From NCBI GenBank assembly GCA_028277115.1, contig JANQHG010000154.1:1-33640 (forward strand): a stretch of 33,640 nucleotides of DNA. The letters are read 5' to 3'. Position numbers and translations under genes: made by a program. The notes below the pieces were generated by a model. That model was not told where the DNA came from and made no database searches. It worked only from the letters and a program-made list of their open reading frames with translations. This stretch comes from Azospirillaceae bacterium (lineage in GTDB: Bacteria; Pseudomonadota; Alphaproteobacteria; Azospirillales; Azospirillaceae). The stretch's first letter is position 1. The number at the start of each line of letters is the position of its first letter. Shown in pieces: positions 1-11,465 of this stretch.

Positions 1-234
1 CACGACCTCGGGCAGGTGGCGCGGCGGCGCCACCCGCCGGCCGCGTCCGCGCTCGAGCGCGCCCTCGTCCTCGAGGTCGGCGATGAGCGCCTTCAGCGCC
101 AGGCGATCGGACCCGGTCAGCCGAAATGCGCGCGCGATCTCGCGCGTGCCGACCGGCGCCGGGCTTTCGCGGATGAACGCGAGCACGTCGTCGCGGCTCG
201 GGAACGGGACGGGAGACGAAGCCTTGCGCGCCAT
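1..234 (-). CDS. rnr: Ribonuclease R, N-terminal fragment (cut by window edge)
   Basis: Only the first 78 codons are in the window; the gene runs off the left edge on the minus strand. Read from ATG at 234, the protein begins MARKASSPVPFPSRDDVLAF and continues through a helix-turn-helix-like segment (roughly residues 26-70, with REIARAFRLTGSDRLALKAL and ERGRGRRVAPP). That is the winged-helix start typical of alphaproteobacterial RNase R, a processive 3'-5' exoribonuclease that degrades structured RNA and takes part in rRNA quality control. The RNB catalytic domain and S1 domain lie outside the window, so assignment rests on the N-terminus. It is divergent from the small gene at 455 and from the ribosomal superlocus. 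Its promoter would lie within 235-454. Confidence 0.8.
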   Translation of the reverse strand, partial: MARKASSPVPFPSRDDVLAFIRESPAPVGTREIARAFRLTGSDRLALKALIADLEDEGALERGRGRRVAPPRHLPEVV

Positions 235-454
235 CGGGATCGGGCCTGCGGTGACTGAATGGGTCAACCGCCGCGATATGGGGTGGCGCCGGCCGGACCC
301 CAAGCACATGCGGTGGTTGCAGGGGTGGCGCTCGGTTTTCGGACGGTTTTGCCGGGACCGATCGGCGTTATCTGTAAAGGCGTCCGTTGTGCAGTGCACA
401 GGGCGGACGGATCCGACCCGCGACGGGCGGCGGACGGCGATGGGGGTCTCCATC

Positions 455-655
455 ATGAGCATGCAGGACGACAAGACTTTTCCGACAACGGGTGCGATCG
501 ATTTCGCGGCCTACGAGCGCGAGGCGCAACGGCTACGCGCCCAAGCGGTCGCAGCGATGGTGCGGGCGGCCTGGCGCTGGGTCACCGAGCGCGTCCACGG
601 GGTGACCGGCGGTTGGTCGGTACCGCACCACCACCACCATCACCACCCGGCCTGA
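455..655 (+). CDS. Small unknown protein with natural hepta-histidine C-terminus
   Basis: A 66-aa protein. I prefer ATG 455 because a GGGGG run (442-446) lies at ribosome-binding distance; ATG 440 and ATG 461 are in frame alternatives. Residues 16-46 (DFAAYEREAQRLRAQAVAAM onward, then VRAAWRWV) should form one amphipathic Arg/Ala-rich helix with a Trp pair. This resembles the many short alphaproteobacterial proteins with a YxxxAxxLRAxA pattern, whose function I do not know. The protein ends in a flexible segment with seven consecutive His and then Pro-Ala, a potential Ni/Zn/Cu-binding tail. There is no signal peptide or membrane segment. It stands alone between rnr (opposite strand) and the rpsL promoter region. 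Coding status is likely but not certain. Confidence 0.55.
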   Translation: MSMQDDKTFPTTGAIDFAAYEREAQRLRAQAVAAMVRAAWRWVTERVHGVTGGWSVPHHHHHHHPA

Positions 656-1101
656 GCGACGTCACCCCGGGCGCCCCGCGCCCTGACCCGACGGCGGGCG
701 CGCGGTCCGGGGCGCGCCCCCGCCACGCGGCGCCGGCCGGCGCTTTCAAAAAAGCGGCATGAAACGGCTTGACGACGATCAGCGTCGCACGTAGTGTCGC
801 TCAATCTCTGGGGCTGGCATGTAACCGGTCGGTTGACTAGTGACTTTGTCGGCTGGACACGGTGCCGGTTAAACGCTGTCCCGATCGTAGCTCGTGATAC
901 GACAGGCGCCGCCCGCGGCAGCTCTCCCCGCCCCGACCGGGGGGGTTCGAGACGGTGAGGCAGCGCAGCGACGCGAATGAAGACCGCGCTCGAGGCGAAG
1001 ATGTCGGCTCGGCGCGGGTTTCTGTATCACAGGGCTTCGAGTCGGACAGCAGACAATTCGTCAGTGTGGACCGAACGGGCTTGTCAGGGAGCACGGTCGT
1101 T
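656..1101 (+). other. Intergenic region and long rpsL leader
   Basis: There are 446 bases without a convincing gene between the His-tail gene and rpsL. The first ~110 bases are GC-rich and then give way to an A-run (748-753) directly upstream of the candidate promoter at 769. From there the region would be transcribed as a ~300-base 5' leader of rpsL. An open frame continues upstream of rpsL from 955, but it lacks any family resemblance and S12 proteins start at the MPTINQL motif, so I treat it as untranslated. Such a long leader could hold regulatory structure; I see G/C runs near 926-950 but no perfect long hairpin. Confidence 0.5.
769..797 (+). promoter_or_regulatory. Candidate sigma70-type promoter for the str operon (rpsL)
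   Basis: TTGACG at 769-774, a 17-base spacer and TAGTGT at 792-797 (three of six matches to TATAAT). The -35 is embedded in TGAAACGGCTTGAC (760-773), which recurs with a single mismatch before rpsM at 18241-18254. An A-rich stretch (748-753) sits just upstream as a possible UP-like element. The position is right for driving rpsL, about 300 bases downstream. The -10 match is weak, so the exact boundary is uncertain, but the recurrence of the block at the other ribosomal promoter supports it. Confidence 0.5.
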
Positions 1102-1473
1102 ATGCCGACCATTAATCAGTTGATCAACAACCCACGCGTGCGCCAGATCAAGCGCAAGAAGGTGCCGGCGCTGCAGGAATGCCCGCAAAAGCGTGGGGTG
1201 TGCACGCGGGTCTACACCACGACCCCGAAGAAGCCGAACTCGGCGCTGCGCAAGGTGGCGCGGGTGCGGCTGACCAACCAGTTCGAAGTGACGAGTTATA
1301 TTCCAGGCGAAGGTCACAACCTTCAGGAACATTCGGTGGTGATGATTCGCGGCGGCCGGGTCAAGGATTTGCCGGGCGTGCGTTATCACATCATCCGCGG
1401 CACCCTGGACACGCAGGGGGTCAAGAACCGGCGCCAGCGCCGCTCGAAGTACGGGGCCAAGCGGCCGAAGTGA
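1102..1473 (+). CDS. rpsL: 30S ribosomal protein S12
   Basis: A 123-aa protein that starts [20 protein letters not shown] and contains the diagnostic [19 protein letters not shown] block and the KDLPGVRYH loop with the Asp that is commonly methylthiolated in S12. The Lys of PKKPNS, a known site of streptomycin-resistance changes, is the unmodified wild-type residue. S12 lies at the decoding centre of the 30S subunit and monitors codon-anticodon pairing. ATG 1102 is the start because it gives exactly the family length; AGGGA at 1087-1091 is a reasonable though distant ribosome-binding site. It is first in the str operon, 73 bases before rpsG. The rpoBC genes that often precede it are not in the window. 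Confidence 0.98.
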   Translation: MPTINQLINNPRVRQIKRKKVPALQECPQKRGVCTRVYTTTPKKPNSALRKVARVRLTNQFEVTSYIPGEGHNLQEHSVVMIRGGRVKDLPGVRYHIIRGTLDTQGVKNRRQRRSKYGAKRPK

Positions 1474-1546
1474 TCCAGGGGACGCGGGTCCGGGGCGACC
1501 GGGGTCCGCGCTTGAACCTTAAGACGGTGTCGAAGAGGGTAAGTCG

Positions 1547-2017
1547 ATGTCCCGCCGCCGGCGCGCAGAGAAACGAGAGGTCCTGCCCGACGCCAAGTTT
1601 GGCGATCGGATGGTCAATAAATTTATGAATTGTTTGATGCTCGACGGCAAGAAGTCGGTGACCGAGCGGATCGTCTACGGCGCGTTCGACCGCATCCACG
1701 GCCGGACCAAGACCGACCCGGTCCAGCTGTTCCACGACGCGGTCAACAATGTCCGGCCGCACCTCGAGGTGCGCTCGCGCCGGGTCGGCGGCGCGACTTA
1801 TCAGGTGCCGGTCGAGGTGCGGGCGGACCGGGCGCAGACCCTGGCGTTCCGCTGGCTGATCAACGCGGCGCGCGCGCGCAGCGAAAACACGATGATCGAC
1901 CGTCTGTCCGCCGAGTTGCTCGACGCCGCCAATCAGCGCGGTGCCGCGGTGAAGAAGCGGGAGGACACCCACCGGATGGCGGAAGCCAACAAGGCTTTCT
2001 CCCATTATCGCTGGTAG
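1547..2017 (+). CDS. rpsG: 30S ribosomal protein S7
   Basis: A 156-aa protein of normal family length. It begins [20 protein letters not shown] and includes the typical [14 protein letters not shown] segment (about residues 78-92) and the C-terminal [16 protein letters not shown]7 nucleates assembly of the 30S head by binding the 3' domain of 16S rRNA and contacts the E-site tRNA. In enterobacteria S7 is the translational repressor of the str operon, acting between rpsL and rpsG. Here the 73-base rpsL-rpsG gap could hold such a site, but I could not verify a matching structure. It is followed after 30 bases by fusA. Confidence 0.98.
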   Translation: MSRRRRAEKREVLPDAKFGDRMVNKFMNCLMLDGKKSVTERIVYGAFDRIHGRTKTDPVQLFHDAVNNVRPHLEVRSRRVGGATYQVPVEVRADRAQTLAFRWLINAARARSENTMIDRLSAELLDAANQRGAAVKKREDTHRMAEANKAFSHYRW

Positions 2018-2047
2018 CTGCCGGCCAACGCTGATCGAGGTCGAACC

Positions 2048-4126
<2,079 letters not shown>

Positions 4127-4194
4127 CACGGAAACCCGACCCCAGGAAGACGCGCCCCGGGGCCAAGGCTTAAGAAAAGCGGAGACAAGGACGG

Positions 4195-5385
<1,191 letters not shown>

Positions 5386-5419
5386 GGGGCGGCGCACTCG
5401 CCCGGGCGGGGGACCCGCT

Positions 5420-5451
5420 GGCGCCGTCGACCCGACCGGTCGGACGGCGCC
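5420..5451 (+). promoter_or_regulatory. Perfect inverted repeat downstream of tuf
   Basis: GGCGCCGTC at 5420-5428 pairs perfectly with GACGGCGCC at 5443-5451. The interior contains the self-complementary CCGACCGGTCGG (5431-5442). It lies between the tuf stop and the T-rich hairpin at 5504. No T-run follows, so it is not itself a classical terminator; it could protect the 3' end of the str mRNA or bind a protein. Function is not known. Confidence 0.45.
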
Positions 5452-5503
5452 GCGGTCTCCCGACCCGCGACGGGCGGGGCGCCCGCGAGCGGGAAAGGTC
5501 GCG

Positions 5504-5550
5504 TCGGACCCGGTGCGCGGACGCGCGCCGGACCGAGGTTTGTTTTTTTG
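5504..5550 (+). terminator. Candidate intrinsic terminator between tuf and rpsJ
   Basis: A GC-rich stem (5510-5518 with 5523-5531, one G-T pair, four-base loop GGAC) is extended after small internal mismatches by TCGG (5504-5507) and CCGA (5533-5536). It is followed by TTTGTTTTTTTG (5539-5550). Stem plus T-run fits rho-independent termination at the end of the str operon. That would leave rpsJ onward to be transcribed from a separate promoter or by read-through. The S10 gene starts 135 bases downstream. Confidence 0.6.
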
Positions 5551-5684
5551 TGGCGCGGCGGTGTCGGGTGCGGCGTGCGCCGGGCGGGCAGAGCGGGCGT
5601 CCGGGGACGCCGGAGCCGGCCGGCTCGGGGTTGAGGTAGAGCCCAGGCGGGTTTGCGGATTTTTTGAACGCGAGACGGGACGTC

Positions 5685-5993
<309 letters not shown>

Positions 5994-6090
5994 AGCGACT
6001 GTGCTCAACAGTGCGACAGCGGCAGCACAGACGTAACAAGGTCGATCGGGTCGGGTCGAACGACCGGGTTTCGAGGAAGGGAAACGAGCG

Positions 6091-6789
6091 ATGCGCTCCG
6101 GACTGATCGCCGAAAAGGTCGGAATGACACGTGTGTTCACCGACGAGGGCGAGCATGTCGCGGTGACCCTGCTCCGGGTCGACGGCTGCCAGGTGGTCGC
6201 CCGGCGGACCGAGGCCGAGAACGGCTACACCGCGGTCCAGCTCGGTGCCGGCAAGGCCAAGGTCAAGAACGTGACCAAGCCGATGCGCGGCCACTTCGCC
6301 AAGGCCAAGGTCGAGCCCAAGGCACAGCTGGCCGAGTTCCGGGTCACCCCGGACGCGCTGATCGAGGTCGGGGCCGAGCTGTCGGCGGCGCATTTCGTGC
6401 CCGGCCAGTTCGTCGATGTGGTCGCGACCAGCATTGGCAAGGGTTTTGCCGGCGCGATGAAGCGGTGGAACTTCGCGGGCCTGCGCGCCTCGCACGGCGT
6501 GTCGATCTCGCATAGGAGCCACGGCTCGACCGGCAACTGTCAGGACCCCGGGCGGGTGTTCAAGAACAAGAAGATGGCCGGCCATCTGGGGCACGAGCGC
6601 ACGACCGTGCTCAACCTCAAGGTGGTGCAGGTCGACGAGGGCGAGGGCTTGATCGCGGTCAAAGGCGCGGTGCCGGGGCCGGCCGGCGGGGTCGTCCTGG
6701 TGCGCGACGCGGTCAAGCGCAAGGCGCCGGACGGGCTGCCGTTCCCGGCCGCGGTCAAGGCCCCGGCCCAAGAGGAGGCGGTGCAGTGA
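6091..6789 (+). CDS. rplC: 50S ribosomal protein L3
   Basis: A 232-aa protein beginning [20 protein letters not shown], with the family hallmark segment [20 protein letters not shown] (the Gln after Cys is the residue methylated by PrmB in several bacteria). L3 binds 23S rRNA early in assembly and extends a loop toward the peptidyl-transferase centre. A GGAAGGG element (6074-6080) precedes ATG 6091. The C-terminus is slightly long and Ala/Pro-rich. The stop codon overlaps the GTG start of rplD by four bases (GTGA), indicating translational coupling. Confidence 0.97.
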   Translation: MRSGLIAEKVGMTRVFTDEGEHVAVTLLRVDGCQVVARRTEAENGYTAVQLGAGKAKVKNVTKPMRGHFAKAKVEPKAQLAEFRVTPDALIEVGAELSAAHFVPGQFVDVVATSIGKGFAGAMKRWNFAGLRASHGVSISHRSHGSTGNCQDPGRVFKNKKMAGHLGHERTTVLNLKVVQVDEGEGLIAVKGAVPGPAGGVVLVRDAVKRKAPDGLPFPAAVKAPAQEEAVQ

Positions 6790-7406
6790 AGGCGACGGTG
6801 CGCAACCTCGACAACGAGGAGGTCGGGGAGATCGAGCTCGACGACGGCGTGTTCGGCGTGCCGGTCAGGGGCGATCTCCTGAAACGCACGGTCGATTGGC
6901 AACTGGCCAAGCGCCGGGCGGGCACGCACAAGACCAAGGGGGTCAGCGAGATCAGCGGCACCGGCAAGAAGCCGTACCGGCAAAAGGGCACCGGCCGGGC
7001 GCGCCAGGGCTCGTTGCGCTCGGCGCAGTTCCGCACCGGTGCGACGATCTTCGGCCCGGTGGTGCGCAGCCACGCCCACGACCTGCCGAAGAAGGTCCGC
7101 AAGCTCGCGCTCAAGAGCGCGCTCGCCGCCAAGCAGGCCGACGGCAAGCTGATCGTGCTCGACGCCGCGGTTGCCGAGACCCACAAGACCAAGGCGCTGG
7201 CGGCCAAACTCGAGCGGTTCGAGGTCGCCTCGGCGCTGGTGATCGCCGAGGCCAAGCCGGACGTCAACTTCGTGCGCGCGGCGCGCAACCTGCCCAAGGT
7301 CGACGTGCTGCCCGAGGTCGGTGCCAATGTCTATGACATCTTGCGTCGCGACACCCTGTTCGTGACCCGTGGCGCGGTCGAGCGTTTGGAGGCGCGGCTC
7401 AAATGA
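6786..7406 (+). CDS. rplD: 50S ribosomal protein L4
   Basis: A 206-aa protein with a GTG start overlapping the rplC stop. The long rRNA-binding loop that lines the exit tunnel is visible at about residues 58-92 ([20 protein letters not shown] and following). In enterobacteria L4 also represses its own S10 operon through the leader; whether that applies here is not visible. The C-terminal part ([20 protein letters not shown]) matches the globular domain that contacts 23S rRNA. The stop overlaps the rplW start by four bases (ATGA). Confidence 0.97.
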   Translation: MKATVRNLDNEEVGEIELDDGVFGVPVRGDLLKRTVDWQLAKRRAGTHKTKGVSEISGTGKKPYRQKGTGRARQGSLRSAQFRTGATIFGPVVRSHAHDLPKKVRKLALKSALAAKQADGKLIVLDAAVAETHKTKALAAKLERFEVASALVIAEAKPDVNFVRAARNLPKVDVLPEVGANVYDILRRDTLFVTRGAVERLEARLK

Positions 7407-7741
7407 GTATCCGGCTGTTCCCCAAGGACCGGGCCCGGGTCGCTCGCATGACGCGGGAGGAGATGTACGACATCATCCGCGGGCCGGTGATCACGGAAAA
7501 GGCGACCATGGCGTCCGAACACAATCAGGTGGTGTTCCGGGTGCCGCTGACCGCGTCGAAGCCGGAGATCAAGACCGCGGTCGAGACCTTGTTCCAGGTC
7601 CGCGTGACCGCGGTCAACACGCTGATCCAAAAGGGCAAGACCAAGCGGTTCCGCGGCATCAAGGGTCGGCGCTCGGACGTGAAAAAGGCGATCGTGACGC
7701 TGGTCGAGGGCGATCGGATCGACGTCACCACCGGTCTTTAG
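7403..7741 (+). CDS. rplW: 50S ribosomal protein L23
   Basis: A 112-aa protein, about 10-15 residues longer at the N-terminus than most L23 proteins. The conserved part starts near [20 protein letters not shown] (residue 21). ATG 7403 overlaps the rplD stop (ATGA) and so is probably used, but ATG 7448 and ATG 7463 are in-frame alternatives that would give near-standard lengths. L23 sits at the peptide-exit site and docks trigger factor and SRP. KTRF-type basic loop residues appear in [20 protein letters not shown]. Confidence 0.95.
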   Translation: MSIRLFPKDRARVARMTREEMYDIIRGPVITEKATMASEHNQVVFRVPLTASKPEIKTAVETLFQVRVTAVNTLIQKGKTKRFRGIKGRRSDVKKAIVTLVEGDRIDVTTGL

Positions 7742-7813
7742 GCGACGGGCGGTCTATGGACCACAGGATTTGGTCAACGCGAAGGATTAGGTCGAAAAGG
7801 CGGCGGTTTTAAG

Positions 7814-8644
7814 ATGGCGCTCAAGACATTCAACCCGATCACGCCGGGTTTGCGGCAGCTGGTTCAAGTAGACCGGTCCGACTTGTGGAAGGGCAAGCCG
7901 GTCAAGGCGTTGACCAAGGGGCTCGGCAAGTCGGGCGGGCGCAACAACACCGGGCGGACCACCGCGCGGCGGCGCGGCGGCGGCCACAAGCGGCGCTACC
8001 GGCTGGTCGATTTCAAGCGGCGCAAGTTCGACGTGCCGGGCGTGGTCGAGCGGCTGGAGTACGACCCCAACCGCACCGCGTTCATCGCGCTGGTGCGCTA
8101 CCAGGACGGCGAGCTCGCCTACATCCTGGCGCCGCAGCGCTTAAAGAGCGGCGACCAGGTGATCGCGGGCAACCGGGTCGACATCAAGCCGGGCAACGCG
8201 ATGCCGCTGCGCAACATCCCGGTCGGCACGATTGTCCACAATGTCGAGCTGAAGGCCGGGCGCGGCGGTCAGCTGGCGCGCGCCGCCGGGACCTATGTCC
8301 AGCTGGTCGGCCGCGACCAGGGCTACGCCCAGATCAAGCTCAACTCGGGCGAGCTTCGGGTGGTGCGCGGCGAGTGCATGGCGACGATCGGCGCGGTGTC
8401 GAACCCGGACCAGGCGAACATCTCGCTCGGCAAGGCCGGGCGCAACCGCTGGCTCGGCCGGCGTCCGTCCGTGCGCGGCGTGGTGATGAACCCGATCGAC
8501 CACCCGCACGGCGGCGGCGAGGGCCGGAGTTCCGGCGGTCGCCACCCGGTGACCCCGTGGGGCAAGCCGACCAAGGGCAAGCGCACGCGCAACAACAAGG
8601 CGAGCGACCGGCTGATCCTGCGGCGCCGGCAGCAGAAGAAGTAA
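7814..8644 (+). CDS. rplB: 50S ribosomal protein L2
   Basis: A 276-aa protein starting [20 protein letters not shown]. Near residue 230 it carries the invariant [12 protein letters not shown] motif, whose His lies close to the peptidyl-transferase centre, followed by [21 protein letters not shown]2 is needed for subunit association and tRNA binding. The 72-base gap after rplW is larger than its neighbours' gaps and contains no recognised gene; the ribosome-binding site is weak (GGCGG, 7802-7806). Confidence 0.98.
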   Translation: MALKTFNPITPGLRQLVQVDRSDLWKGKPVKALTKGLGKSGGRNNTGRTTARRRGGGHKRRYRLVDFKRRKFDVPGVVERLEYDPNRTAFIALVRYQDGELAYILAPQRLKSGDQVIAGNRVDIKPGNAMPLRNIPVGTIVHNVELKAGRGGQLARAAGTYVQLVGRDQGYAQIKLNSGELRVVRGECMATIGAVSNPDQANISLGKAGRNRWLGRRPSVRGVVMNPIDHPHGGGEGRSSGGRHPVTPWGKPTKGKRTRNNKASDRLILRRRQQKK

Positions 8645-8656
8645 GGGAGCGAGAGC

Positions 8657-8935
8657 GTGGCACGTTCGGTGTGGAAGGGACCGTTCGTCGACGGGTACCT
8701 GCTGGAGAAGGCCGAGAAGGCACGGGGGTCGGGCCGCAACGAGATCATCAAGATCTGGTCGCGCCGCTCGACCATCCTGCCGCAGTTCGTCGGGCTGACC
8801 TTCGGGGTCTATAACGGTCAGAAATTCCTGCCGGTGCTGGTGACGGAGAACATGATCGGTCACAAGTTCGGCGAGTTCTCGCCGACCCGGACCTATCACG
8901 GTCACGCGGCCGACAAGAAGTCCAAGAGGAGATAG
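8657..8935 (+). CDS. rpsS: 30S ribosomal protein S19
   Basis: A 92-aa protein with a GTG start at 8657, preceded by AAGGGAG (8643-8649). Conserved blocks: [35 protein letters not shown] and [21 protein letters not shown]19 forms a heterodimer with S13 in the 30S head and contacts A-site tRNA. It ends three bases before rplV, with the rplV ribosome-binding site GAGGAGA (8926-8932) inside its last codons. Confidence 0.97.
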   Translation: MARSVWKGPFVDGYLLEKAEKARGSGRNEIIKIWSRRSTILPQFVGLTFGVYNGQKFLPVLVTENMIGHKFGEFSPTRTYHGHAADKKSKRR

Positions 8936-8938
8936 CGG

Positions 8939-9334
8939 ATGGGCAAGCCGGCCAAGCCGCGGGCGCTCGACGAGACCGAGGCGATGGCGTCGGTCAAGAT
9001 GATCCGGACCAGCCCGCGCAAGCTCAATCTGGTCGCGGGCCTGATCCGGGGCAAACCGGTGATGACGGCGGTTGCGGAATTGACCTTCTGCAAGCGCCGG
9101 GTCGCGCGCGACGTCTTGAAGGTGCTGCAGGCGGCGATCGCCAACGCCGAGAACAACCATCAACTCGACGTCGACCAGTTGGTGGTCGCGCGCGCGACGG
9201 TCGGCCGCGCCTTGGTGATGAAGCGGTTCCGGGCCCGCGCGCGCGGGCGGGTCGGCCGGATCGAAAAGCCGTTCAGCAATCTGGTGGTGGTCGTGCGCGA
9301 ACGCGCGGTCGCGTTCGACGCGGACGCGGCGTGA
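8939..9334 (+). CDS. rplV: 50S ribosomal protein L22
   Basis: A 131-aa protein. The rRNA-binding globular part ([20 protein letters not shown], residues 19-38) is followed by the extended beta-hairpin [20 protein letters not shown] (91-110) that lines the exit tunnel; macrolide-resistance changes are known in this loop in other bacteria. It is slightly longer than E. coli L22 at both ends, as is usual in alphaproteobacteria. A near-perfect ribosome-binding site sits at 8926-8932. Confidence 0.97.
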   Translation: MGKPAKPRALDETEAMASVKMIRTSPRKLNLVAGLIRGKPVMTAVAELTFCKRRVARDVLKVLQAAIANAENNHQLDVDQLVVARATVGRALVMKRFRARARGRVGRIEKPFSNLVVVVRERAVAFDADAA

Positions 9335-9365
9335 CCGCGCCGCGGGCAGGGGTGGGCGAGTAGAG

Positions 9366-10160
9366 ATGGGTCACAAAGTCAATCCGATCGGGCTGCGCCT
9401 CGGCGTCAACCGGACCTGGGACAGCCGCTGGTATTCCGGCCGCGGCTACGGCGACATGCTGCACCAGGACCTGGCGCTGCGCAGCTATCTGTTCAAACGC
9501 CTGCATCAGGCCGGCTGCAGCCGGGTGGTGATCGAGCGGCCGGCCAAGAAGGCGCGGGTGACGATCCACACCGCGCGGCCGGGTGTGGTGATCGGCAAGA
9601 AAGGCGCCGACATCGAAAAGCTGCGCCAGGAACTGGCGCGGCGCACCGGCAGCGAGGTGCATCTCAACATCATCGAGATCAGGAAGCCCGAGATCGACGC
9701 CCGCCTGATCGCCGAGAATCTGGCGACCCAGCTGGAACGTCGGGTCGCGTTCCGGCGCGCGATGAAGCGCGCGGTCCAGTCGGCGCTGCGTCTTGGGGCC
9801 CAGGGCATCCGGATCAACTGTGCCGGCCGGCTCGGCGGCGCCGAGATCGCGCGCACCGAATGGTACCGCGAGGGCCGGGTGCCGCTGCACACGTTGCGCG
9901 CTGACATCGACCACGCCACCGCGACCGCCAAGACCACCTACGGCACCTGCGGGATCAAGGTCTGGGTGTTCAAGGGCGAGATCATGGCCCACGATCCGAT
10001 GGCGCACGAGCGCCGGCTGACCGAAGGCCAGGCGCAGGGGCCGAGCGGCCGCGAAGATCGCCCGCCGCGCAAGGAGCGTGACCGGGGCCGTGGTCGTGAC
10101 CGCGACCGCGACCGCGATCACGACGACCGCCATGGCGACAGGGATCGCGATCATGCTTAG
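9366..10160 (+). CDS. rpsC: 30S ribosomal protein S3 with Arg/Asp-rich C-terminal tail
   Basis: A 264-aa protein, longer than the usual 206-235. It starts [20 protein letters not shown]. The KH domain GXXG loop is GKKG at residues 77-80, and the C-terminal S3 domain ends around residue 210 ([16 protein letters not shown], then EIMAHDP). The last 28 residues are a low-complexity tail made almost only of Arg, Asp, His and Gly with RD dipeptide repeats. S3 shapes the mRNA entry tunnel and has helicase activity with S4 and S5. The tail codons overlap the rplP start by eight bases, so the tail is read to a real stop at 10158-10160. Confidence 0.97.
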   Translation: MGHKVNPIGLRLGVNRTWDSRWYSGRGYGDMLHQDLALRSYLFKRLHQAGCSRVVIERPAKKARVTIHTARPGVVIGKKGADIEKLRQELARRTGSEVHLNIIEIRKPEIDARLIAENLATQLERRVAFRRAMKRAVQSALRLGAQGIRINCAGRLGGAEIARTEWYREGRVPLHTLRADIDHATATAKTTYGTCGIKVWVFKGEIMAHDPMAHERRLTEGQAQGPSGREDRPPRKERDRGRGRDRDRDRDHDDRHGDRDRDHA

Positions 10161-10578
10161 TCCGAAGCGAACCAAATACAGAAAGGCGCACAAAGGGCGG
10201 CTCGAGGGCAACGCCAAGGGCGGGACCCAGCTCAACTTCGGCGCCTATGGCTTAAAGGCGATCGAGCCGGCGCGGATCACCGCGCGCCAGATCGAGGCGG
10301 CGCGGCGCGCGATCACCCGGCGGCTGCGCCGTCAGGGCAAGGTGTGGATCCGCGTGTTCCCCGACCTGCCGGTGTCGTCGAAGCCGGCCGAGGTGCGCAT
10401 GGGGTCCGGCAAGGGCTCGCCCGAGTTCTGGGCGGCCAAGGTCCGGCCCGGGCGGATCATGTTCGAACTCGACGGCGTGCCGGGGCCGCTGGCCAAGGAG
10501 GCGTTCCAGCTCGCCGCGGCCAAGCTGCCGATCAAGACCCGGTTCATCACCCGTCTGGGCGAGGAGATCGAGGGATGA
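10153..10578 (+). CDS. rplP: 50S ribosomal protein L16
   Basis: A 141-aa protein: [40 protein letters not shown] and [17 protein letters not shown] are all family hallmarks. L16 organises the A-site side of the peptidyl-transferase region; the Arg in RMGSGKG is the residue hydroxylated by YcfD in some bacteria. ATG 10153 gives the standard N-terminus and overlaps the end of rpsC by eight bases; longer in-frame starts would lie inside the rpsC tail. The stop overlaps the rpmC start (ATGA). Confidence 0.97.
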   Translation: MLSPKRTKYRKAHKGRLEGNAKGGTQLNFGAYGLKAIEPARITARQIEAARRAITRRLRRQGKVWIRVFPDLPVSSKPAEVRMGSGKGSPEFWAAKVRPGRIMFELDGVPGPLAKEAFQLAAAKLPIKTRFITRLGEEIEG

Positions 10579-10796
10579 CCGGCGAGGACGTGCGCGCACG
10601 CACCAGCGACGATCTGAAGGATCAGCTGCTGGCGCTGAAAAAGGAACAGTTCAACCTGCGCTTCCAGCGGGCGTCCGGCCAGCTGGAGAACACGGCACGG
10701 GTCCGCGCCGTGCGCCGCGACGTCGCCCGGATCAAGACGATCCTGGCCGAACGCCGACGCGCCGCCGCCGCGGCGGCCGGCCGGGACGCGGGCTGA
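10575..10796 (+). CDS. rpmC: 50S ribosomal protein L29
   Basis: A 73-aa helical hairpin protein. It contains [40 protein letters not shown] and an Ala-rich C-terminal extension of a few residues. L29 sits at the polypeptide exit next to L23 and helps dock SRP. Its start (ATG 10575) overlaps the rplP stop by four bases; rpsQ follows after 25 bases. Confidence 0.97.
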   Translation: MTGEDVRARTSDDLKDQLLALKKEQFNLRFQRASGQLENTARVRAVRRDVARIKTILAERRRAAAAAAGRDAG

Positions 10797-10821
10797 CCGG
10801 CAAGGGGTAAGGGAGCAATCG

Positions 10822-11367
10822 ATGCCGCGGCGCGTGCTGCAAGGGACGGTGGTCAGTGACAAGGGCGACAAGACCGTGATCGTGCGGGTCGAGCGCCGCC
10901 TGATGCACCCGGTCTATAAGAAGTACATCCGGATGTCGAAGCGCTATGCAGCGCATGACGAGGACAACGGCTTTCACACCGGCGATCGGGTGATGATCGA
11001 AGAGTCGCGGCCGATCTCCAAGCGCAAGCGCTGGCGGGTGGTCGGCCGCCTCGGCGAGACCCGGGCGAGCCGGGCGGCGACCGCGGGCAAGGTGATCGAC
11101 GACACCGCGACCGACACCGGTGCGTCCACGGCGGCGGCGCTTGAGACCGAAGCACCGGGGGCCGAAGCGCCGGGGGCCGAAGCACCGGGGGTCGAAGCGC
11201 CGGGGGCCGAAGCGCCGAAGGCCGAGACATCAGAGACCGAGACATCAGAGGCCGAGGCACCCGACACCGAAGCGCCCGAGGGCGCCGCGGCGCGGGGTGC
11301 CGGTCCGGTGGGCGCGGGCAGCGGTGACGGCGGTGACACCGGGGCAGGGGCCGAGGCCGGCGCCTGA
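10822..11367 (+). CDS. rpsQ: 30S ribosomal protein S17 with ~100-residue acidic pentapeptide-repeat tail
   Basis: Residues 1-80 are a normal S17 ([59 protein letters not shown]), a 16S rRNA binding protein of the 30S body. The frame continues to 181 residues, where typical S17 is 75-90. Residues 110-154 are nine tandem five-residue units (EAPGA three times with one EAPGV, then [25 protein letters not shown]), encoded by 15-base repeats at 11149-11283, followed by a Gly/Ala stretch. The tail is acidic and probably disordered, the opposite charge from normal r-proteins. The start has a good GTAAGGGAG ribosome-binding site (10807-10815). No stop or frameshift separates core and tail. Confidence 0.97.
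   Translation: MPRRVLQGTVVSDKGDKTVIVRVERRLMHPVYKKYIRMSKRYAAHDEDNGFHTGDRVMIEESRPISKRKRWRVVGRLGETRASRAATAGKVIDDTATDTGASTAAALETEAPGAEAPGAEAPGVEAPGAEAPKAETSETETSEAEAPDTEAPEGAAARGAGPVGAGSGDGGDTGAGAEAGA
11149..11283 (+). repeat. 15-bp tandem repeat array coding the S17 tail pentapeptides
   Basis: Nine consecutive 15-base units inside rpsQ. The first five are nearly identical (GAAGCGCCGGGGGCC-like) and the last four have diverged. All units stay in frame. The pattern suggests expansion by replication slippage in a gene whose 5' part is under strong constraint, so unit number may vary among strains. Confidence 0.85.
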
Positions 11368-11380
11368 CCTGGGTTTTTTT
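11345..11380 (+). promoter_or_regulatory. Possible attenuator or terminator-like site at the end of rpsQ
   Basis: CAGG (11345-11348) can pair with CCTG (11368-11371) around an inner AGGC-CGGC-GCCT hairpin (11354-11365). A run of seven T follows immediately (11374-11380). The stem is imperfect, so this is a weak candidate. It falls in the 98-base gap between the S10 and spc gene groups, a sensible place to tune read-through. AAAGGGCGG before rplN is further downstream. Confidence 0.3.
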
Positions 11381-11465
11381 GGATCAGGGACGACCACCCG
11401 GGGCGGCGACGCATCGGTGGGCGCCGGGGTCTTGGGGCGGGGTTCGATAAAGGGCGGTCTGGAAA

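Noticed and set aside
83-454. Longer version of the His-tail gene starting at 83
   Set aside because: The first part overlaps rnr on the opposite strand and has no protein character; a ribosome-binding site and helical sequence begin only at 455.
596-655. His run as an engineered purification tag or vector contamination
   Set aside because: It has seven His with mixed CAC/CAT codons, is followed by Pro-Ala, and lies in native context with no vector sequence.
11118-11367. S17 tail as a frameshift artefact
   Set aside because: The frame is continuous, repeats are multiples of three and the pentapeptide pattern is kept; a shifted frame would not keep E-x-P periodicity.
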